A stretch of 64,000 bases of DNA from Brienomyrus brachyistius (lineage: Eukaryota > Chordata > Actinopteri > Osteoglossiformes > Mormyridae). Below, piece after piece: positions 43,001-52,067 of the stretch. The first letter of the stretch is position 1. Every line of letters begins with the position of its first letter. The notes below the pieces were generated by a model. The model saw only the letters and a program-made list of their open reading frames with translations, searched no databases and was not told where the DNA came from. Where the stretch lies: assembly GCF_023856365.1 (NCBI RefSeq), contig NC_064555.1, positions 13,667,754 to 13,731,753 of the forward strand. Direction: 5' to 3'. Made by a program: the position numbers and the translations under genes.

Positions 43001-45440
43001 TGAGATCCCTTAAATGTTTGAGAGATGTGAACTGAAATTTGAGCTACTTACTGAAATGGAAAGGCCTTCTTTGACAGGACTCTCAGGAAAAGGACTCCAA
43101 TCCGGTGAAGGCAGAGGAGGCTAAGCTGAAAGCCAAGTACCCCAACCTGGGACAGAAGCCTGGAGGCTCCGACTTCCTGATGAAGCGACTTCAGAAGGGG
43201 GTAGGCAGCGCCCCCACCCTCCAGCTCGCCGCAATGGCAGCCTTGTCACGGTTGGCACTCAAGTGCCGTCCTGCACGTCTCCATGAGGCGAAGCGATCGT
43301 GGATCTCATCCTGGCATCTGCCTCCTCTTCTTCCATGTTATGTTGAGAATCTTATTTTGTGTTTGTCAGTAATAAACTGTTGCTAATTTACCGCACCTGG
43401 TAAGAGTATTTTGACCCTCGACCAATTCTATCATTTGATTGACATACAAATTATACATGGAAATTTTTGTGCTGTGAGTTGTTTTTTTTTTTTTTTTTTT
43501 TTTTTCCCAAAGCAATGAAACTCAAAAAAGTAATTTTTTTGACAGCCTTGTGTCTTTCGGCATCAGTTTGTACCAGCTTTGCATGATGTCCAGGAGTGAT
43601 TTTGACCCAGTCTCCCAGTCACAGTAGCTCTACAGATTCCCACTTGGATTGAGGGCGGGGGTTTAACTAGGCCATTCTAGGGCACGTTCATGAGCCTCGC
43701 TGGCGTTACCTTGGCCTTGGGGTTACTGTCATTATAAAAGACCGACTTTCTCTGCAGCATCTGTTTTTTAGCAGATAGGTCTTTTTGCTGTCTTCCTGTA
43801 TTTCGCACCATCCATCCTTCCTTCCTTCCTTTTTGAGAGGATGCCCACATGGCTGGTTGAAAAGCTGCTCTGCAGCGTGATGCCCCCCCCATACTGTGCC
43901 ACATTTTGGGTGTGCCCTTTCTGTAGGTGTTACCAGTCTTAGATTCGCACCGCACCGCTTTGACTTTCGGCTTTGTCTTGGTCTCATCTTGCGCAATCTT
44001 GAATTGAAGTGCATTTTTGTAAGTTAGTTTTCAGTGTGGTTTAAATAGTTTTCATTTTAAAGACATGTTTCTAGCTTTTATGGATTTTTTTAGGGATAAA
44101 CTGGTGGATGTAGAACTGTTCTATGTGTCTGATCTTTAGAGAATCCTATAAGAGTACACAGTATGCATCAGGTACTAATGTCCTGAAATAGGCCAAACAT
44201 GTCCCAGGTAACAGGAAATATAAAGAAATTATTACTTTTAGTTAAGTAGTATTTAAAAATGGTAATGGAAATGAATTGATCCTTGTTTTTATTTTATTTC
44301 AGTTAGTATCCGAAGCAATATTTATAGCTTTCTTTTAGTTGTTTTTTAAAATTGTATTTTACTTTCTTATTTTAAGTTCACAAAAATTCCTTTAGTTTTA
44401 GTTCTCATTAACAATGATCCTGGTTCTCGCAGAGGGTTGTGAGGGAGGACCTTTCAGGCAGTGTCTCAATAGCTTGGTGTGGTTTCCGCTTCCTGATAAT
44501 TGAACCAGCAGTGTCCACTGGGACTGCCGAACAATTTTGTACTGTTTTCCTTGCTTGTATTTGTTTTACTTTAACTTTGGAATGTTGCTTTAGTCTTTAT
44601 AGCTACTAATTTTCATTATTCACAGGTAGAAGACAGTTGTAAGGTGTTTCCTCGTTAGGACATTCTTTTCCACCTCTGTAAACTGTCACATTACAAAACT
44701 GATTAATTATGCGAATGGAATATTCCAGTTTTTTTTTATTTATTTTTTTATAAACAGGCATCCTGCTTTGTCCCTTATATCCCCAGAAGCTGTTTGGGGA
44801 TGGAATGATGACTTATTTATTTAAGAAATTTTTTAAACACAAAACACTGTAACATTAATTATAGAGTTTTAATGTTTAGAAACAAAAATATTTTAGGCAG
44901 ATTATAGGGTCTGTAATTCAGTAAAATGAGAGAACTTGTCCTGGGTCTGAATACTTTTGCAATGTGCTGTACATAAATCCAAGATTTCATCACTGGAGTT
45001 GAGTACATAATTGGGTAAATAGTCAAATATGAGATGCTGGATCACACAGATATATGAAGTCATGAAGGCATTTTAAAAATGTAAATGAAAGCAGTATATC
45101 TTGTAGTGCTGTAGGATGGCTGTTTCATTTGGTAACGTGTTTAGTCAGAGTTGATCTAAATTGCCCTGTGATTACATACCGCATAGTTCTGCATGGGAAT
45201 ACCGTCGCAACACATGCGGCAATCATGCCAGGTTGAGACATTCATGTTTGCCTCCTTGCCGTCCCACAGCAGAAGTATTTTGACTCGGGGGACTACAACA
45301 TGGCTAAGGCCAAGATGAAGAACAAGCAGCTGCCCACAGCTGGGCCGGACAAGAACCTGGTGACGGGGGACCACATCCCCACGCCGCAGGACCTGCCCCA
45401 GAGGAAGTCGTCGCTGGTGACCAGCAAGCTGGCCGGCTAG
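39974..45440 (+). CDS. ensa: Alpha-endosulfine (whole coding span, 3 exons)
   Basis: Coding parts 39974-40030, 43078-43200 and 45270-45440 join in phase 0 to a 116-residue protein. ENSA is a small, largely unstructured phosphoprotein. After phosphorylation by Greatwall/MASTL in the FDSGDY motif it inhibits PP2A-B55 and so allows mitotic entry; it was first known as a regulator of KATP channels. Seen: acidic N-terminus with [46 protein letters not shown] (residues 64-69, target Ser66), [20 protein letters not shown] and the C-terminal PKA-type site RKSS (Ser108). DFLMKRL and [10 protein letters not shown] distinguish ENSA from ARPP19 (DFLRKRL, APDKTEVTGD). It ends in KLAG, like one of the human splice forms. 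It lies head to head with golph3l. Confidence 0.97.
41777..41916. mobile_element. Palindromic MITE-like element in ensa intron 1
   Basis: Begins CAGTGTTTGTCAACCCAG, with GGACCCCCAGACAGTCCAG inside, and ends CTGTGGACTGTAAGGGGGTTCC, the inverted counterpart. The left end matches the right arm of the element at 60,764-60,921 read in reverse (CAGTGTTTCCCAACCCAG, GGAACCCCAGATAGTCCA), so the two are members of one family. Non-coding. Confidence 0.6.
43078..43200 (+). CDS. ensa: ensa exon 2
   Basis: 41 codons after a TTCTTTGACAG acceptor, from [20 protein letters not shown] through the [14 protein letters not shown] segment, ending AAGGGG/GTAGGC. If the donor is not used, the frame stays open for 62 more codons to 43386, with an AATAAA at 43371-43376, so a short intronically terminated form is possible. 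Confidence 0.96.
43389..44971 (-). mobile_element. Decayed Tc1/mariner-like transposon in ensa intron 2
   Basis: Left end TACCGCACCTGGTAAGAG then TATTTTGACCC (43389-43417) pairs with the reverse complement of the right end GGGTCTGAATACTTTTGCAA then TGTGCTGTA (44943-44971), with TA at each extremity. The 1.58-kb length is that of a full Tc1-type element, and the GTCTGAATACTTTTGCAA end is common in fish Tc1 copies. The interior has eroded fragments such as TGATGCCCCCCCCATACTGTG on the plus strand and no intact transposase; a 24-T run (43482-43505) is a later expansion. Confidence 0.65.
45270..45440 (+). CDS. ensa: ensa exon 3 (terminal coding)
   Basis: Starts CAG AAG TAT after a GTCCCACAG acceptor and ends GCC GGC TAG at 45440. 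It encodes [20 protein letters not shown], then [20 protein letters not shown] and [16 protein letters not shown]. It contains the Greatwall site and the PKA site, and is almost unchanged from mammals. Confidence 0.98.
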   Translation, partial: QKYFDSGDYNMAKAKMKNKQLPTAGPDKNLVTGDHIPTPQDLPQRKSSLVTSKLAG

Positions 45441-46181
45441 CAGCAGCTGCGTCGCGGTCTCACCGCCGCACACGTGCCGACCCCGCTCCCACACACCAAT
45501 CCCAACTCCCCTCTCCACTTCCAGTATACCCAACCCTCCCAGTACTCCTCTGCCAGGCTCCATGGGGCGTAACCAGTGAGGAAAGGGCTCTAGAGTTGAT
45601 CAATTTTGTTTTGTTTTGTTTTTTTTTTCCTGTTTTCGGGATAAGGATGGAGCCGTCTCTCCATGTGCACTTCTGCTTGTGGCATGTCTCCCCCCCCCAG
45701 AATGGAGGCAGTAGAGTCCGAAGAATTAGCATTAGCGTTAGCCTCAGTCAATGCAACAGAGCCACCGGGAAAGGGGTCGAATCGTGTCAGCTAGGATCGT
45801 CATCTCGCTGTTCTTTATTATCTTGTCCTTTCTGTTGGCTGAAGCGTGGATTGATGAAACCAAATTTCTGAGCCTTGGTTTTGTAGCCAAAGAAGAATGT
45901 GAGTATAGCTTGGCACAAATGGTGGATTTAAAATGATCGGCGTGCATGTCTGACGGGAGATTTGCAGTAGCCGGTGTCATGGTAGTGACTTAACGTCCTC
46001 TTTGTTCCGCTGCCACCGGAAATTGGGAATATCAGCTTTCGACCGAAGCTTCACTGCTACGTTGTCTCTTATATGAACCCAATTTACCTGATTGGGGGTG
46101 GGGGGGGCAGTGAAATCACTCTGAATAGTCTCCTGGCCAAAACATAAATATTTTCAGCAAACCAATGCTAGCTTAAATAAA
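45441..46181 (+). other. ensa: ensa 3' UTR (proximal)
   Basis: Follows the stop codon, with no competing gene. The first good polyadenylation hexamer I see is AATAAA at 46176-46181, and another is at 47182-47187, so the UTR may extend further. Open frames within it on either strand resemble nothing known. Confidence 0.5.
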
Positions 46182-48239
46182 TCAAATTCCCTAGACTTGT
46201 GTATATAACCAGCAAGCATCAGTACAAGCTAAGTAGCGTTCAGTCCCTCTGCCTAACCTGAACCGATCTCTTACTCAGCCTGGCGGCCCACTCCTCATGT
46301 CTTGGTTCTCAGACCAGGGCTGCTGCGTCACACGATACGACTGTTTTGTTTTTCCTGCAGAGGGAGATAAAGATGCAAGACCCATACAATTATTGCTTAA
46401 GCTGTTGTGACCCCCCCCACACCTGTAATTTTGACCAGGGCTGCTCACTGATTGGTGGATTATCAGTGGAAACCAACCCTCATGGCGAAGCCACATGACT
46501 CAACGAAAAATGCAAAGGTTCTTACAGAATGTTTAACCCCTTTGATCATCCCCCCTCCCCCCAGTTATTTAGAGGTTTCTTGCATCATTTGCTCATGATA
46601 CCCCTTGGCAAACAGCAAGACAATGCAGGATGTGTTTGCTGTCCTATGTGAAGGAGCTAAGATGGACCAGCCAGTATGTTTACAGTTTACCAGCAAGCCT
46701 GTTTACATCTGGTGCAAGAATGTTGAGCTCTGCGTAAATCCAGAAGTGTTGGAATTTAGTCATAAGTCATCAGAAGCCACCTGCACAGTAAGATATCCGG
46801 TTTCTCCCCTGTTTTTAAGATGAGCTTTCGCAATTTAGTGTGGGATTATGTAAATCTGAGCAGGGAGGGGTGTCCAGCCCCCTTACGTATCATATTCAGA
46901 CTTTGGTCTGTCGTTGGTCATAGTTGTTTGAGAGCTCTAGTTTCCATGGGGATGTAATGGTGCCTGGATGCAGTGAATCAGCCTTGGGCTGTGGAGGGGA
47001 AAGTTTCTCCAGTGGCAGTTTTAGTGTGCGAGACGCTTTGCTGTCCATCTCACACAGTGTCAGGATAACATTAACGTTGCCCATAACCTGTAGGTGAATG
47101 GAGCCCCTCATTTGAATACATGTTGAATCCCTTCAAGTGTGCTTATGTAAAATAGTTTATACATTACTTTAGCTTATTTGTAATAAATTCAACTTTCTCC
47201 TGCTTCACAGTAGTTTACTTTTGACCAAGGTCTGATTTAATTAGGTTTAGTGGAGATGATTTGTTGGTATTGGTCTGCTCAATCAATCATTTAATCAGGC
47301 AAGTCACAGACTGAATTGTTATTCAAGCTACTAACTGTTATGCAGAGATCAGATTATGTAATTATTTATCCACTTGTTCAAAGGGCACAGTTAGGCAAAA
47401 CATTAAATGGTCTAATGCAATCAGATCTTTCCAGAAGTTTGCAATGTTAAGATGTGTTCAGAAACTCTAAGTAATCAAATCTAGCTGCAACAGAAACCCT
47501 GCAAACACAGCAGGGCTGAGGGTGTTAGGGTTCGGTGATATTTGTTGAGAACTTATACTGACATCGTTTTTATAAGCACTGGATCTGGAGGATGTTTGTG
47601 TTTTCTGTGTCATGGTACAATGCGGGCATGCTGAAGTCGCTCCCCCTTCAATCCCTGCTGACACAGCTTTTCTAAAAGGCAGGGTCATGAGTTTGTGGAC
47701 GCTCCCTAGGTCATACACAAAAGCACTCCAAGGCTGACGTGGCGTTTTTCACTTAGTGCAGAACGTGTCATTCTCAGATGCCATCACCTACTTAATTCCA
47801 GTGTGTCTTGTGCGTGTTCTTCTTTCCATGTTAGGAGATTTACATACTCTGTACCAGTTAGCTTCCCCAGTTGCCCCCCCCCCCCATATGTGAGTTGACG
47901 AGGCTCAGGTGTGAGGATGGGGTAACGTAAGTTGAGAGAAGCTGTGAGCTCAGGGACTGACTCACTTTGCCGCGGCTGGGGGTGGCAGTGAGGGCGGTGT
48001 CAATGCTTTGACGCCACCCCTACACAACCGTTGCCATGTGCCGTGAGGGAAAACCCGCCTTTGTGAACGCATCGCAGGTCTAGCATGAACTGGGAGCGGA
48101 GATCATCTAGAGTAGTTTGACATGTAGGTGTGAGGAAAAGCCATTTCGGTATGTATGAGGAAAGACTTCTCCACCATAATGCCTCAGTTTCAAACATTAA
48201 AATTGCAATGGACTGTTGTATTTTTCCTTGCCTGGCAAA

Positions 48240-48276
<37 letters not shown>

Positions 48277-51200
48277 CCTGTTCATGATTTAGTGCTTAAA
48301 AAAATAACCAAGGAACTAATGAGGCAATACTTGGCTATTTGGCAGGACTGTAGGGGGCGCTGTTCAGTTTTGTTGAGCATGCATATGTATGTTCAAGAGT
48401 ACTGTTTGTTTTTTTTTGGGTGAGCTTTATTCTTTGGAAACCTGTTCATACGATGTCATGTGGTTGTTTTTGTTTTAGCCCACTGTAAATAGATTAAACT
48501 CCCTTTTGTTTTTTTTCCTTTCTGACTGACCACTTTCAGTCCTCTCCTTTCCCAGCAGCAAATGAAATGTTTCCATTTGTCCTGTAAATCTTATCTTTTT
48601 TTTTTTTCTCCTCCACAATACTTTTGCTGCACAGATATTATCTGCAGCCTTGTTGCTGCTGACCAGATTGTTGGAGACTTTACATGTACAGTTAGAAGTA
48701 GTAACAAGCAAGTATGCTGCTGACTTATGTCGACATTGAGGGAAGTCCAGGGGTCGCCTGACCATTACCTGTCAGTCCCTCTCAGCCTGGCTTTCCAGTA
48801 CAATCATCTATCAGAAAAACCCATAGAGCTGAGAGTACGAAATGACAGGTGTGTATTTTTGCAAGAGAATCAGGTCAAGCAGTTAAAATCTAAGAGGAAG
48901 TTGCCGAATAATAACCAGATAAGCAACATCGAATCTTTTTAGTGTGGCGTCGCTAGTTTTACCGACCAGCCAACACGCTGTGATATTCACCACGAAAAGT
49001 TATGCTTACCCTGTTCGTGCTACACCGTGCTTGGAAAGAGTGACGATAGGCTCGCACTGCGGAGAACGATGACTTGTAGGCATTGATCCTACTAATGGTG
49101 AGCTGACACAGCAGGCATCAGTTCCGCTGCAGTCCTGCAAGGGGCGCTCTTCCTCAAGATTTTCAAGGCTTGTAATAATTCATGGAAATCAACCTTTATA
49201 AATATCTATGGAGCACAGTATGATGCAAGTGAAAGGTATTCTACACCTCTGTGTCTCTGTGCTATGCTGGGTGTACACCAGAATGTACAAAAATTCATTA
49301 TAAATGCATAACCAGATTCTTACGTCCTCTTGCTCTACCTTTCTGGAATTCAATAGGTTTTAGTTATTGTGATGATACACCTGTCACAGGTTAAAAATAA
49401 TTAAAAAAAACATGGCGCCCTGACCCAAAGACAATGTCGGGGAATCCGGGATTCATGATCCAATTTAATAGGGTTTACATGTCAGACATAGGTGACGATT
49501 GTAAAGTAAAAGTAAAAATGTACAGAAGACATTTCAATAGTAAGAGAGAAGTGATGAGAGTAATTTTTGTCAGTATTTGAAATAAACTTTTACATCAATT
49601 TAAGCTCTGTGCTCTTTTTTTTGTACATTTCATGACTACTATACCAAGCTTAAATCCGCATAGAATTAAACAACATTTTGTTGTTTATTTATGTGGTAAA
49701 GCGCCAGATTTGTTTCATTAAGACATATGACACGCATCTATAGTGGGATCCTGACCAAAAAAATAGAGGCACCACATTTTACTGTTGAAAATAATCAGAA
49801 TACAGTCCAATTAAAATTGAGTTTGCAGCTTTGTTGTTTAGGTTTGTCGTTTAGGTTTCTGGAATGATGCTTTCTGGAAAAAATACAGAATCTTAAACTT
49901 AATATTCATACCATTCTAAATACATGAATGTCCCCTGAACACTACATAGAACAGAAAATGAAGTATTACTAAACATATATTAGCTGCAAAGCTTAACTCA
50001 CATTTGGCCAGGTATTTTAACAATACCCCATTTTCACCAGCAGGGGGAAACATAATACAAACTAATGCGCGTGTCTGCGCCAGCGATTTCTAGGGCTCCC
50101 TAGAATTTACAGGAAGAAACGGTTACATTTAGCTTCGTAATTAAGAAGTCTGCTAGTCATGTATCTTGTAATAAATCATGCATCCGCCCCCAGACAATAC
50201 ATGTTTATATATAAGTAATGTGGTACATAAGTGATGCAAAACATAATTTTATGTCATAAAATGAAATGTTATGGTGTTTCCTTTTTATTTTACAGGCGCA
50301 ATACTATGTCTTCGAACAAAGCTTCCAGTTGTTCATAGAACTGTTCGAACTGTTATCCGAATGTCACATGCATCTTATCAGTGGCTCTCCTTGCAGAAGA
50401 ATTCCCATTGAAGGTTATCAGAAGAAAAAACGCTATACTGAAACACTGATTAATCACATGACTAAAGGGTCCGGAATCTTAGGTTTATACGTCAGTGAAA
50501 TAGGTTAGGGTCAGATCAGATGATTTGGGGGTGGTGAAACGGGTAGTGATGTGGCATCACGACCTCCAATAATTATGATTATGGATGGACACCTCAACCC
50601 ACCCCACGCACAAAGTTCAAACCAAAGTTTCACCCTTGGTCAGAACAGAAATTAAGTCGAATATCAGACAATGAAATATGCGGCAAATTGTCCTTTTAGC
50701 GCTTAACACTGACGTCATGATCACCAAGCACCAAGGTTAAAAAGTGTACATTTGAAGGTCAAACCAACCAACTGAGAACTGAAATGATTTTGGGTTTGGC
50801 CAGACTCTGATACGTTAGAGTATTATACTTGATCACACACGCGTGCCATGCAACATATTCAGGATATGTTTGCAATTTAAAATCTATACTTATTTTAGAC
50901 CCAGTGGACATCTTCCTGTTTACAAACCATCATTTTGTCTTTTCTACAGTTTTTATTAATAAAGTGATTTATTTATAAAATGATGAAAATTTACTAGTAA
51001 CTGAAATCTAAATCTCTTTTATGTGCAAAAAGCCAATCAGCTTCCATATTACCTATGACACTCAAACCCTTGACAGTTCTAGAAAACAGTAGACTTAACT
51101 GCCGTGGACAGGTTTACCGCACCGCAACCAGAACTGATATATTTGTAACACAATTACACGAAAAATTCTTTGCGTTATTAGGTTCATAGTCATGCATGTT

Positions 51201-51440
51201 TTTTTTGTTCGTTCATAGTTATTCAAGGACTGCAGTGGTAGAAAGCTATGTATTCACTTAGTAATATATTATTTTGGATTCCAAACTCTGGATCTCTTGT
51301 ATTTTGGTGTATTATTATTATATTTAAACCTGCTGTATAATTATTTACTTGTATTATTAATAAACATTGTTTTCACAATTATATTATATAACGTAGAGAG
51401 ATCTATTATACACATATTTTTATAGGATGTATGAAAATAC
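46182..51440. other. ensa-mcl1 intergenic region
   Basis: About 5.2 kb without a recognisable gene. It contains an (ATT)n array at 48242-48276, a C run near 47,874-47,884, and a full CRE palindrome TGACGTCA at 50710-50717, roughly 800 bp before the expected mcl1 start site. Several AATAAA hexamers occur (for example near 49,581). Open frames at 46,605-46,823 and 48,727-48,942 have no familiar motif and are not supported. Confidence 0.55.
48242..48276. repeat. (ATT)n microsatellite
   Basis: About 35 bp of uninterrupted trinucleotide repeat. The poly-Tyr frame through it is an artefact. Confidence 0.95.
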
Positions 51441-51442
51441 TA

Positions 51443-51520
51443 GGAACTATGGCTAAAATAGGCGGGGCGAGAGGCGGGACGTCAAATATATATCGCTGGT
51501 GCTTCACTTTTTAGCTTCCG
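51443..51520 (+). promoter_or_regulatory. mcl1: mcl1 core promoter: ETS core, CArG-like box, GC boxes, CRE half-site, TATA
   Basis: In order: GGAA ETS core (51443-51446), CArG-like CTAAAATAGG (51453-51462, one mismatch from CCW6GG), GC-box-like GGCGGGGCG (51461-51469) and AGGCGGGAC (51472-51480), ACGTCA (51479-51484) and a TATA element TATATAT (51487-51493). Initiation is expected near 51,515-51,525, giving a 5' UTR of about 100 nt. The mammalian MCL1 promoter is known to be driven by SRF/ETS (Elk-1) and CREB sites, so the ETS-CArG pair with a CRE-like site fits the gene well. Confidence 0.6.
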
Positions 51521-51622
51521 CTTCAGTCTTCTGCTGCCAAATCTATCCATTTATTCCGGCAACTTCTTTTTATTTTCCGGTGTATCCAGCTTAAAGGTAC
51601 CTCAAACCTTTCCACTCTAAAC

Positions 51623-52067
51623 ATGAATCTGATCAATCGTACTACGGCCACCGGTTTATTCTGCCCCGGCATTAAAAATGGCGTGAAGCAGCACAGCTTG
51701 TTCCCCTTTGTATCGGCGCCGCCCGTTACCCTGTCGAAAACGAAAAGCGAAGAGGAGCTGGACAGCCTGGATGACGGCGACCTTTTGCGCGGACCGTCGA
51801 AGCCGGAGAGGCGTGATTGCGAGCTCCGCTTACGGGCGTCGGGCAACGAAGACGGCTCTCTACCGCCCACGCCGGGAACGCCGCCGGACTACGGGAGAAT
51901 GCCGACGTTTCCCAACGAAGTGCTGAACCATGAGACGCAGGATCTTATCGAGACCTTCTTACGGATTTACAGCGGCCTCCCGGCCTCGTCCCGCCGACAC
52001 AAAGCGTACCCTGTCCTCAAGCGGGTGGCGGAGAAAGTCATAGAAAAGCACATGATCGCGTACAATG
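51623..52067 (+). CDS. mcl1: mcl1 exon 1
   Basis: ATG at 51623, opening MNLINRTTATGLFCPGIKNG. It includes the PEST-like regulatory region (residues 39-92), helix alpha-1 ETQDLIETFLRIYSG and the BH3-equivalent helix. It ends AATG/GTGAGT at 52067, splitting a Gly codon that exon 2 completes. The upstream TATA lies about 130 bp before the ATG. Confidence 0.95.

Noticed and set aside
39974..45440. Naming the gene arpp19.
   Set aside because: [20 protein letters not shown] and RKSSLVTSK are ENSA-type; ARPP19 has DFLRKRL, APDKTEVTGD and RKPSLVASK.
46605..46823. 72-codon plus-strand frame beginning MANSKTMQDVF.
   Set aside because: Protein-like at a glance but unknown, isolated, and without splice sites or a family; not supported.
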